5,745 nucleotides of DNA from Myxococcales bacterium (GTDB lineage Bacteria; Myxococcota_A; Polyangia; Fen-1088): contig PMNO01000452.1 of assembly GCA_003161835.1 (NCBI GenBank), forward strand, positions 8,568-14,312. The letters are read 5' to 3'. The notes below the pieces were generated by a model. That model worked only from the letters and a program-made list of their open reading frames with translations, was not told the DNA's origin and made no database searches. The position numbers and the translations under genes are program-made. Each line of letters begins with the position of its first letter. Within the stretch, counting starts at the first letter, position 1. Positions 1 through 5,745 of this stretch are shown one piece after another.

Positions 1-855
1 CGGATGGGTTTCCACGTAGCGAGCCATCTGCGCGGTGGACAGCACCTCGTCGGCCGCGCGCTGAAGTTCCGGCCGAACCTCACCGTGGACGATCACCACG
101 GCTTCCGGATCCTGGGCCCGGATGCGCGTGATGTCCTCGATGGTCATCTGGTGATGGACGTGGCAGGCACCCTCCCAGGCAAACACATTGCCGACCAGAC
201 CTTGGCTCTCGCCTTGCCGGATCAGCGGTTCGATGCGCGCGAGGTAAGCTTGGGGATCGAAAAGGTGGGGCTCGGGGGGCGGCAGATACATCCGTCGCGT
301 TTTCACGGCCACCTGGTAGGCGAGATTCTGGTCGGGCACGAACAGGATGTCCGGCGTGCCCAGACGCTCCGCGATGCGTGCCGCGTTCGAGCTGGTGCAA
401 CAGGCATCGGACAAGGCCTTCACGTTGGCGTAGGTGTTGACATACGTCATGGTGGAAAAGTCTCGCCCCAGCGCGCGCAGGAACGCCTGTCGCTCGGCGA
501 CCTCGTCGGCGTCCACTTCCGCCAGCGAGCACAGGGCCCGCAGGTTCGGGAGGTACACCGGCCGCTCGGGGGACAGAGTAACGCATCCTTCGGCCATGAA
601 GCGGACGCCGCAAAAGATGACCAGCCGCGCGTCGATGTCACGCGCCTTGACCGCCAGCTCGAAAGAATCTCCGACGACGTCCGCGATGTGCTGTACCTCG
701 GGAACCTGGTAGTTGTGCGCCGGGATGAAGGCGTTCTTCTCTTTCTTCAAACGAGCGATTTCCGCCCACAGGAACTCGACGCGCCCGGCGTCGCTCGGCG
801 TCACTGCGCCCCTTCGCACCAATTGGTCCAAGCTCACCAACGACACGTTCCACAT
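1..855 (-). CDS. nadA: Quinolinate synthase NadA (N-terminal part, gene runs off the left edge)
   Basis: NadA condenses iminoaspartate with dihydroxyacetone phosphate to quinolinate in de novo NAD synthesis, using a [4Fe-4S] cluster in the cytoplasm. The visible 285 residues show the family pattern: AHNYQ near 46-50, FCGVRFMAE at 81-89, first cluster cysteine in LCSLAE (C109), TYVNTYANVKALSD at 137-150, TSSNA at 154-158, VPDQNL at 173-178, and second cluster cysteine in WEGACHVHH (C231). About 35 residues between PDQNL and WEGAC match the longer Bacillus subtilis-type enzyme rather than E. coli NadA. The third cluster cysteine lies beyond the left edge, so completeness cannot be judged. The usual HPEC segment reads HGEV here (257-260), keeping His and Glu. 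The ATG at 855 directly follows an in-frame TAG and has only a weak GGCGGC-like ribosome site, so this is the longest possible start. The gene is divergent from the dehydratase. Confidence 0.95.
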   Translation of the reverse strand, partial: MWNVSLVSLDQLVRRGAVTPSDAGRVEFLWAEIARLKKEKNAFIPAHNYQVPEVQHIADVVGDSFELAVKARDIDARLVIFCGVRFMAEGCVTLSPERPVYLPNLRALCSLAEVDADEVAERQAFLRALGRDFSTMTYVNTYANVKALSDACCTSSNAARIAERLGTPDILFVPDQNLAYQVAVKTRRMYLPPPEPHLFDPQAYLARIEPLIRQGESQGLVGNVFAWEGACHVHHQMTIEDITRIRAQDPEAVVIVHGEVRPELQRAADEVLSTAQMARYVETHP

Positions 856-962
856 CTAGCGCGCCGCCGTTGATTCGTCACGCCGGGCGGGGGACGCTTG
901 GGACCAGGGCGTACCTCGATTCCGTCACAATCTGGGCGCCGAACTTCTGGTACGGTTGCCGC
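856..962. promoter_or_regulatory. Divergent intergenic region between nadA and the dehydratase, with an imperfect direct repeat
   Basis: If the dehydratase starts at TTG 963, this stretch must hold the control sequences for both divergent genes. I found no convincing -35/-10 pair on either strand. It contains two near-identical words, GATTCGTCAC at 872-881 and GATTCCGTCAC at 918-928, differing by one inserted C and about 46 bp apart. This spacing on one DNA face could suit an operator, but that is inference. Confidence 0.3.
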
Positions 963-1973
963 TTGGAACGGCTGTTCGACGCGGACATTTGGCGCGAGGT
1001 GACTGGCGGAGACATCGCCGATCGGGTGCGCCGTCTGACGCGCGTGACGCCCCTCGTACCGGCGCCGGCCCTGGGACGGCGGACGGGCGCAGACGTGTGG
1101 CTGAAGCTCGAATGTTTGCAGCGCACGGGCTCGTTCAAGCTGCGGGGCGCCGCCGCGCGGTTGGCCGCGATTCATCGCGATCACGCCGCCGCCGCCGGCG
1201 CCGGGCGCGCGCGCGTGGTGGCCGCTTCCGCGGGGAACCACGGCTTGGGCGTGGCCCTGGCGGCTCAGTCCTTCGGAATCGAAGCCACGATAGTGGTGTC
1301 GGAACAGACACCCGCCTTGAAGCGCGCGGGAATCGCCGCCCTGGGCGCGGCCGTCGAGGTTATAGGCGCCACCTACGACGAAGCCGAGGCCGAAGCCCGG
1401 CGGCGTGCCGACGCCGATCCAAACTTGGTTTTTGTATCCGCGTTCGACGACGACTATGTGATAGCTGGCAATGGGGGTCTCCTGGCACGCGAGATGTTGG
1501 CGCAGCTTCCCGACGTGGAGATCGTCGTCGTGCCCGTGGGCGGTGGGGGCCTCGCCGGCGGCATCGGGGTCGAGGTTGTCCCGCGCGGCATCCGCCTCTG
1601 GGGAGTCTCGCCCGAGGTCAACTGCGCCATGCGCCGCTCGCTCGACGAAGGACGCGCGTACACGACCTATCACGGCGGTCCCACTCTGGCCGAAGGGCTG
1701 GAAGGCGCCGTCAGCGAACGAACCTTTGGGATGGCGCGCGACTATTTCCCGGAGATCGCCCTGGTGAGCGAGATAGCCATCCGCAAGGCCATCGTCTACG
1801 CCTATCGAACGCTGGGAATCCTGTGCGAGGCCTCCGCCGCCCCGGCCCTGGCCGCGCTGCTGGAGCAGCCGGAAGCCATCCGGGGTCGGCGCGTGGTCGT
1901 CGTCGTCAGCGGCGGTAATATTGAACCTGATTTGCTGGACCAGCTGCTGGCCGGCACCGTCACATCTTCTTGA
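963..1973 (+). CDS. PLP-dependent threonine/serine dehydratase family protein (TdcB-like, no ACT domain)
   Basis: This is a fold-type II PLP enzyme, probably deaminating L-threonine and/or L-serine to 2-oxoacids and ammonia in the cytoplasm. From the TTG at 963 (336 residues) it shows the PLP lysine motif RTGSFKLRGA (K59), the substrate loop SAGNHG (about 89-94), the VIAGNGG segment (about 167-173), the phosphate-binding loop PVGGGGLAGG (about 191-200) and the C-terminal VSGGNIEPDLL that contacts the pyridine ring. No regulatory ACT-like domain follows, so it resembles catabolic TdcB or serine racemase more than biosynthetic IlvA. The frame is open back to a TTG at 870, which would leave only 14 bp to divergent nadA. 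The 963 start places the lysine where E. coli TdcB has it (K58) and gives the usual length. GTG 1002 is another option; none has a strong ribosome site. The exact substrate cannot be told: SAGNHGLG replaces the more common SAGNHAQG and GNGG replaces GQGT. Confidence 0.85.
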   Translation: MERLFDADIWREVTGGDIADRVRRLTRVTPLVPAPALGRRTGADVWLKLECLQRTGSFKLRGAAARLAAIHRDHAAAAGAGRARVVAASAGNHGLGVALAAQSFGIEATIVVSEQTPALKRAGIAALGAAVEVIGATYDEAEAEARRRADADPNLVFVSAFDDDYVIAGNGGLLAREMLAQLPDVEIVVVPVGGGGLAGGIGVEVVPRGIRLWGVSPEVNCAMRRSLDEGRAYTTYHGGPTLAEGLEGAVSERTFGMARDYFPEIALVSEIAIRKAIVYAYRTLGILCEASAAPALAALLEQPEAIRGRRVVVVVSGGNIEPDLLDQLLAGTVTSS

Positions 1974-3744
1974 CTGCCCCGCCTGGATCGGCCGCGCCCG
2001 AGGACCCGCCGGCGATCTTTGCCTTGGCCAGCGCGGCTGACCGCAGATCGTGGCCCGTGACGCCGGTCCCCAATTTTTCGCGGCGTTTCTGTCCGTGTCC
2101 GGGGCCGACAATGTCGCGCAGGTAGGGTTCAAACTGGAACGTATCGGAATGCTGCTCGGTGTGACATCCAATGCAGGTGCTTTCGCGCACATCCCGTTTT
2201 ACGGCCAGCGGTTGCTCGTTTCCCTCACCCGCGACATGCGCCGATCCCGGCCCGTGGCAGGTTTCACATTGCACCGATTCGAGCTTCTTCGTGAAGCCCA
2301 GGCTTGCACCTCCCACCTCACCAAATGCCGTGACGTGACACCCGATGCACTTGTAATCGGCCTGTTTTCCGCCTTCGACGAGGGTCTTCCAGGCGTGCGC
2401 GTGCACTGTCCGCTTCCAGAAGGCGTTGGCACTCGCGTGGCAGCTCGCGCACTTGTCCATGCCCACATAGAACGGGCGTCCAGGTTCGGGCGGCGCGGGT
2501 GGGGTCGCATGTTTCAAGTTCACCGCGGCGATCCTTTGGTCCAGTTTCTTCATCGCCGCGACCACCTGGAGGTCGCGACGCAGACTGCGCCGCAGTGGCA
2601 CCAGGCTGTTCACGACATAATTTCCCGTCGCTGGCGGGGTCCACGGGATCTCCAGGCGAACTCTTTCCGCTTCCAGCTCCGCGCGTTCGCGTTCCTTTGC
2701 CGCCACGAAAGCGCGGTCCGTCCCGTCGTCCGCGCTGGAGCCCCCTTGCGGCTGCGGCTTACGCGTCCACTGGAGCAAGCCGACGCGCAAGCGCTCCAAG
2801 TCGCGCCCGATCTCCTCCTGCCTCAGGCGCGTGGCAGCGGGGCCGCCCGCGTCCTGAAGCTCGGTCGTGGCCTCTGTGGCACCCGTCGGATTCGTTCGCA
2901 ACACGATATCCAGTCGTCCTACTCTCTGCATTTCCTCCCCGGACGCCACCAGCAACGTTCGTCCGATACGTTCGGGACGTGCCATGCCTGCGCCCACACG
3001 CTTGCCCACCACCAAGATGTCGGGCCCCGCGTCCCGGGCGAGTTTCCGGGCGGCGCTCTTGTCCACCGCCGCCAGCAGGACGACGACCTCCGCGCCCGCG
3101 CGCCGGAGCGTCTGGACGTCGCGCTTGGCCGCCTCGCTCGGGTCCCGGGCCTTGGACCCGACAGCCGACGCCACCGCGGGGTCGGCGATCCCCAGCACGC
3201 CGATCGCCATCCCTCCGAGCTTCTCGACCCGCGGAGGGCGAATGAATCCGGCCGGGGCATCGAGGTTGGAGGCGAGGCGTGGGGGGTGGACATGGGGGGC
3301 GCCCGCGATTGCGTCGGTCTCCCCGAGCGCGGCTCCCAAAAGCCCGATGCGTTCGTACTCGACAGCCAGGAATTCCGCCCGCAGATCCGCCGCCTGCCGC
3401 TCCTTCGCCGACACGGCCCCATCCGGATAGAGCAACCCACCCGCGTCGACCAGTGCGACGGAAGCCCCAGTCCGACGAGCGTCCGCGACCAGCGCCGCCA
3501 GCCGCGATACGTCGCCCAAAGGATCGCTGGTGCAGCCGCAAGGCTCGACCGCCCCATGGACCTCGGCGGTGTAGAACAAAGTCACACGGCGATCCCGTTG
3601 CGCCGTCGCCGACGGACGCACGGCCGCCGCCCCGGGAATCACGGGCCCGAGCAGGATGGCCGTCGCAATGGCCATTCCCCCAACGCCCCTCGCAAGCACG
3701 TTGACCGCTCCAGCGCGTTTGGGTGGTAGTCGGGGGTAGGCCAT
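1960..3744 (-). CDS. Secreted tetraheme cytochrome c554-like protein with degenerate 5'-nucleotidase (metallophosphoesterase) domain
   Basis: The 594-residue protein is probably periplasmic. Residues 1-41 form a Sec signal (hydrophobic run about 24-37, AAA cleavage near 41). Residues about 53-283 follow the UshA/5'-nucleotidase N-terminal fold in order: [46 protein letters not shown]. By eye nearly all metal ligands are changed, so hydrolase activity is doubtful. EPCGC (67-71) is retained. Residues about 300-412 are charged and helical, a likely linker or coiled coil. Four CXXCH heme sites lie at 432-436, 466-470, 493-497 and 524-528, with QCETCHGPG and HAHAWKTL typical of cytochrome c554-type proteins. 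An electron-transfer role is inferred; the redox partner is unknown. The usual 5'-nucleotidase C-terminal substrate domain is absent. The ATG at 3744 lacks a good ribosome site; GTG 3699 has GGAG eight bases upstream and would give a 26-residue signal peptide. The gene ends by TGA, overlapping the convergent dehydratase by 14 bp. Confidence 0.88.
   Translation of the reverse strand: MAYPRLPPKRAGAVNVLARGVGGMAIATAILLGPVIPGAAAVRPSATAQRDRRVTLFYTAEVHGAVEPCGCTSDPLGDVSRLAALVADARRTGASVALVDAGGLLYPDGAVSAKERQAADLRAEFLAVEYERIGLLGAALGETDAIAGAPHVHPPRLASNLDAPAGFIRPPRVEKLGGMAIGVLGIADPAVASAVGSKARDPSEAAKRDVQTLRRAGAEVVVLLAAVDKSAARKLARDAGPDILVVGKRVGAGMARPERIGRTLLVASGEEMQRVGRLDIVLRTNPTGATEATTELQDAGGPAATRLRQEEIGRDLERLRVGLLQWTRKPQPQGGSSADDGTDRAFVAAKERERAELEAERVRLEIPWTPPATGNYVVNSLVPLRRSLRRDLQVVAAMKKLDQRIAAVNLKHATPPAPPEPGRPFYVGMDKCASCHASANAFWKRTVHAHAWKTLVEGGKQADYKCIGCHVTAFGEVGGASLGFTKKLESVQCETCHGPGSAHVAGEGNEQPLAVKRDVRESTCIGCHTEQHSDTFQFEPYLRDIVGPGHGQKRREKLGTGVTGHDLRSAALAKAKIAGGSSGAADPGGAVKKM
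3708..3711 (-). promoter_or_regulatory. Shine-Dalgarno GGAG supporting an alternative GTG start (3699) of the cytochrome gene
   Basis: On the minus strand GGAG lies 8 nt before the in-frame GTG at 3699-3697. The annotated ATG at 3744 has no comparable site. Starting at the GTG leaves a compact signal peptide (LARGVGG, then a hydrophobic run and AAA), so it may be the true start. Confidence 0.4.
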
Positions 3745-3824
3745 GGCGCCCGACTATGACAACCGCGGAGGACCACCGCCAATTCCGGCGGACCCGCGCC
3801 ACCGCTTCGCCACCACGGCTCGCC

Positions 3825-3853
3825 TTGACACGAGGCCATCGGATAGCTAGGGT
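3825..3853 (+). promoter_or_regulatory. Sigma-70-type promoter of the rpsP-khpA-rimM-trmD operon
   Basis: A perfect -35 hexamer TTGACA (3825-3830) is followed after exactly 17 bp by TAGGGT (3848-3853), which keeps the key T1, A2 and T6 of a -10 element. Transcription would start near 3860, giving a leader of about 64 nt before rpsP. This is the strongest promoter in the window and fits a highly expressed ribosomal-protein operon. Confidence 0.75.
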
Positions 3854-3879
3854 GCGTCCTCTCTTTCACCGGAATGCTT

Positions 3880-3896
3880 CGAACAAGAGCGTTTCG
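3880..3896 (+). other. Possible small hairpin in the rpsP leader
   Basis: CGAAC (3880-3884) can pair with GTTTCG (3891-3896) with one bulged T around a six-base AAGAGC loop; flanking GCTT and AAGGC could extend it with further bulges. Upstream GAATGCTTCG (3872-3881) is nearly repeated as GAAGGCTTCG (3902-3911). The stem is short, so a regulatory role is only a possibility. Confidence 0.25.
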
Positions 3897-3912
3897 TACC
3901 AGAAGGCTTCGC

Positions 3913-3917
3913 AAGGA
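3913..3917 (+). promoter_or_regulatory. Shine-Dalgarno AAGGA of rpsP
   Basis: AAGGA lies 6 nt before the ATG at 3924. The reading frame is open a further 200 bp upstream, through the promoter, so this site and the conserved bS16 N-terminus decide the start. Confidence 0.85.
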
Positions 3918-3923
3918 TCGTCT

Positions 3924-4187
3924 ATGTCAGTGACCATTCGACTCACCCGCGGCGGCGCAAAAAAGGTTCCTTTCTATCGTGTCGTGGCGGCCGACAGGCG
4001 CAGTCCGCGCGATGGCAGGTTCATCGAGCAGCTGGGTGTCTACGACCCCTTGCGCAATCCCCCCGAAGTCAGGATTGACCCCGAAAGACTGCGGCACTGG
4101 CTATCGGTGGGAGCCGTTCCCAGCCAAACCGTGGGCGAGCTGATCACCGGGTTGAAGCGGGCCACTCCGGCCGCGCCGACAAAATAA
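3924..4187 (+). CDS. rpsP: 30S ribosomal protein bS16
   Basis: bS16 binds 16S rRNA in the body of the small subunit and is needed for its assembly. The 87-residue product has the family's usual length and shows the N-terminal strand [22 protein letters not shown] (residues 3-24), [17 protein letters not shown] (26-42) and the C-terminal helix region [19 protein letters not shown] (52-70), followed by a short Ala/Pro/Lys tail. Arg/Lys-rich loops suit rRNA binding. It is the first gene of its operon, about 64 nt behind a strong promoter, and ends TAA 27 nt before khpA. In many bacteria ffh lies just upstream; here a divergent cytochrome gene takes that place. Confidence 0.97.
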   Translation: MSVTIRLTRGGAKKVPFYRVVAADRRSPRDGRFIEQLGVYDPLRNPPEVRIDPERLRHWLSVGAVPSQTVGELITGLKRATPAAPTK

Positions 4188-4203
4188 TCCTTCCGCACCC
4201 ACC

Positions 4204-4208
4204 AGGAG
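4204..4208 (+). promoter_or_regulatory. Shine-Dalgarno AGGAG fixing the TTG start of khpA
   Basis: AGGAG sits 6 nt before the TTG at 4215. There is no ATG or GTG near the conserved N-terminus, so this site supports the rare TTG initiation codon. Confidence 0.75.
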
Positions 4209-4214
4209 TCCGAA

Positions 4215-4463
4215 TTGGGGCAAGAATCCTCCCTCCGGCTGTTGGTCGAATACCTGGCGCGGGGTCTGGTCGACAATCCCGAGGCCGTCGTCGTCGAGGA
4301 AGTCGATGAGCCGGACGCGTTGGTCTACGAGTTGAAGGTTGCCGAGACCGATCTGGGCAAGGTGATCGGGAAGCAGGGCCGCACCGCCAAGGCGCTGCGG
4401 ACGGTCCTGTCGGCGGCGTCCTCGAAGATGCGCCGTCGCGTGATTCTGGAAATTCTGGAGTAG
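4215..4463 (+). CDS. khpA: KH-domain RNA-binding protein KhpA
   Basis: KhpA (YlqC in B. subtilis) is a small single-KH RNA-binding protein; in Gram-positives it partners KhpB/Jag and affects cell division and small-RNA function, while its role in Gram-negatives is less studied. The 82-residue product is of standard length: an N-terminal helix LRLLVEYLARGLVDNPEAV (7-25), a beta strand ALVYELKVAETD (35-46), the GXXG RNA-binding loop GKQG (52-55) inside VIGKQGRTAKALRTVLSAA, and the closing strand VILEILE. It starts with TTG, supported by AGGAG six bases upstream. It lies 27 nt after rpsP and 51 nt before rimM, the usual order in this operon. The low-efficiency start could lower its output relative to bS16; that is inference. 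Confidence 0.93.
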   Translation: MGQESSLRLLVEYLARGLVDNPEAVVVEEVDEPDALVYELKVAETDLGKVIGKQGRTAKALRTVLSAASSKMRRRVILEILE

Positions 4464-4514
4464 GGTTCGCCCCAGCCGTCCGCGCTTCCGTTCGAGGCGC
4501 GCGAGGTTCTGACC

Positions 4515-5063
4515 ATGGCGCGTCCCACCTACGATCCCGATTCGCTGTTGCTAGGCATCATCGGCCGGCCTCATGGATTGGACGGCGAGATGACCCTGCG
4601 CTCGCACAACGTGCGCGGCGCCGATCTGGGGGGCGTCCCCGAACTCATCTTCGAACGCGGGGAGGCCCGCGAGATTCGCCGTCTGCGCACCGCGCGACGG
4701 CGAGCCGATGGTTGGCTCGTGCGGGTGGACGGGATCGATTCACGGGAACTCGCGGCGGCCCTGACTCACGCCACCGTGCGGGTTCGAAAACAAGCGCTGC
4801 CCGCCCTCGGTCCTGGCGAATTCTTCGTGGAGGAGCTTCTCGGGTGCGAGGTGCGCACCGCGCAGGGCGACCTCCTGGGGGTCGTCGACAGCATCTTCTG
4901 GAACGGGGCCCAGGACGTGATGTCCATCGTGGGACAAGCGGGGCCGGCCACCAGGGAATACTTGATTCCGCTCGTACCTGACTTTTTGCAAGCCGTCGAT
5001 ACGCCCGCGCGACAAGTCGTTGTGGCGTGGGATCTCGACGATCGCTCGGATGCGTCCGCATGA
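4515..5063 (+). CDS. rimM: 16S rRNA processing/ribosome maturation factor RimM
   Basis: RimM binds ribosomal protein uS19 and helps mature the head of the 30S subunit. The 182-residue protein has the two expected parts: an N-terminal beta-barrel with LLLGIIGRPHGLDGEM (11-26) and VDGIDSRELAAAL (71-83), then a PRC-barrel domain starting at GEFFVEELLGCEV (101-113) with GVVDSIFWNGAQDVMSI (122-138), EYLIPLVPDFLQAVD (148-162) and a final strand VVVAWDL (168-174). Length matches the family. The ATG has GAGG 8 nt upstream (4503-4506). The stop overlaps the trmD start as ATGA, indicating translational coupling. Confidence 0.95.
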   Translation: MARPTYDPDSLLLGIIGRPHGLDGEMTLRSHNVRGADLGGVPELIFERGEAREIRRLRTARRRADGWLVRVDGIDSRELAAALTHATVRVRKQALPALGPGEFFVEELLGCEVRTAQGDLLGVVDSIFWNGAQDVMSIVGQAGPATREYLIPLVPDFLQAVDTPARQVVVAWDLDDRSDASA

Positions 5064-5745
5064 CGGATCTCACGTCCGCACCAATCCCGGTCGTGACTTT
5101 CGAGCTGGTGACGTTGTTTCCCGAATTCTTCGACGGGTTCTTACACACCAGTTTGCTTGGACGGGCCGTCAGCGCCGGCATCATCGGGGTCGAACGGACC
5201 AGTCAACGCGATTTTGCCACCGATCGTCATCGGTCCGTTGACGACACGCCCTGTGGGGGAGGGCCCGGGATGATCCTCAGCGTGCCGCCCCTGGCCGCGG
5301 CGCTTGCCGACATCACGTCGCGGCGCGGCCCCGCGCACAAGATCTTGCTCTCGCCGCGCGGCAAGCTGCTCGATCAAGCCCACGTGCGCCGTCTCGCGAA
5401 GATGCCTCGCGTGGCCCTGATCTGCGGCCGTTACGAGGGCTTCGACGAACGCGTTTCAGCGTTGTGCGACGAAGAGCTCAGCGTGGGGGACTACGTCCTG
5501 GCGGGTGGCGAGCTGGCCGCCGCGGTCGTGATCGAGGCCGTGGCGCGCCTCATTCCCGGTGTCCTGGGCTCGGCGCTGTCGGCTTCGGACGAGTCCTTCT
5601 CCCACGGGCGCCTGGAGTACCCCCAGTGGACGCGTCCCCTGGATTTTCTCGGGCAAGTCGTCCCACCCATTTTGCTCTCCGGGAACCATGCTGCCATCGA
5701 CCGCTGGCGCCGCCGCCAGGCGTTCCGCCGTACCTTGACCACGCG
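5060..5745 (+). CDS. trmD: tRNA (guanine(37)-N1)-methyltransferase TrmD (3' end off the window)
   Basis: TrmD methylates G37 of tRNAs with S-adenosylmethionine, preventing +1 frameshifting; it is a homodimeric trefoil-knot (SPOUT) enzyme. The 228 visible residues show LVTLFPEFF (16-24), RDFATDRHRSVDD (50-62), GGGPGM (66-71), LLSPRGKLLDQ (96-106), ICGRYEGFDERV (121-132), SVGDYVLAGGE (141-151), RLIPGVLG (163-170), LEYPQWTRP (185-193) and LLSGNHAAIDRWR (205-217). Only the C-terminal tail is missing. The ATG overlaps the rimM stop. An in-frame GTG at 5093 would begin MTFELVTLFPE, closer to the typical family N-terminus, so the first 11 residues are uncertain. Two deviations: E179 aligns with the catalytic aspartate of E. 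coli/Haemophilus enzymes (D169), and C65 sits where Tyr or Phe usually precedes GGGPGM. Confidence 0.96.
   Translation, partial: MTDLTSAPIPVVTFELVTLFPEFFDGFLHTSLLGRAVSAGIIGVERTSQRDFATDRHRSVDDTPCGGGPGMILSVPPLAAALADITSRRGPAHKILLSPRGKLLDQAHVRRLAKMPRVALICGRYEGFDERVSALCDEELSVGDYVLAGGELAAAVVIEAVARLIPGVLGSALSASDESFSHGRLEYPQWTRPLDFLGQVVPPILLSGNHAAIDRWRRRQAFRRTLTT

Noticed and set aside
4..873. A 289-codon open frame on the plus strand opposite nadA
   Set aside because: The minus strand encodes clear NadA motifs; this frame is its shadow.
870..962. TTG 870 as start of the dehydratase
   Set aside because: It adds 31 residues with no family counterpart, has no ribosome site and leaves only 14 bp to divergent nadA.
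1974..2050. Rho-independent terminator for the dehydratase
   Set aside because: GC-rich words are present but no clean stem followed by a T run; the stretch is coding for the cytochrome C-terminus.
834..2192. A 452-codon open frame on the minus strand opposite the dehydratase
   Set aside because: It covers three real genes in the wrong frame, has low-complexity Gly/Arg/Ala composition and no recognisable motif.
2050..3729. A 559-codon open frame on the plus strand opposite the cytochrome gene
   Set aside because: It is antisense to a protein with a signal peptide, four CXXCH motifs and a recognisable fold; its translation is Arg/His-rich without any family motif, as expected for a GC-rich shadow frame.
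3723..3923. N-terminal extension of bS16 in the open frame upstream of ATG 3924
   Set aside because: It would run through the promoter and the Shine-Dalgarno; bS16 proteins begin at this ATG and the length then fits the family.

Overview
The window is GC-rich chromosomal DNA (about two thirds G+C by eye), almost fully coding, with strong G/C preference at third codon positions. No mobile element, CRISPR array, tRNA or rRNA is visible. Gene content suggests a Gram-negative, possibly Myxococcota/deltaproteobacterial organism: a secreted multiheme c-type cytochrome, a KhpA-type KH protein in the rpsP operon, and a near-consensus TTGACA-17-TAGGGT promoter. The phylum is inference, since no taxonomic marker was searched.

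Layout. The left part (1-855, minus strand) is the N-terminal part of quinolinate synthase (nadA, long Bacillus subtilis type), whose C-terminus lies off the window. Divergent from it, on the plus strand and ending at 1973, is a single-domain PLP-dependent threonine/serine dehydratase. It converges with, and overlaps by 14 bp, a 594-codon minus-strand gene (1960-3744). That gene encodes a secreted protein with a 5'-nucleotidase/UshA-like domain whose metal ligands are nearly all lost, a helical linker and a four-heme cytochrome c554-like module.

The right part (about 3825 to the end, plus strand) is the translation/tRNA-modification operon rpsP - khpA - rimM - trmD. It has a clear sigma-70-type promoter, a leader of about 64 nt and close gene spacing; rimM and trmD overlap by ATGA, and trmD runs off the right edge. 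These genes act together in ribosome assembly (bS16, RimM), RNA binding (KhpA) and tRNA m1G37 methylation (TrmD). The left-hand genes have no evident functional link to each other or to this operon.

The most unusual item is the pseudo-phosphoesterase/tetraheme cytochrome fusion, which keeps a Cys-Gly-Cys pair next to the one surviving metal-site histidine. I see no convincing evidence of a wholly new multi-gene system; the remaining observations are start-codon, operator and active-site details.
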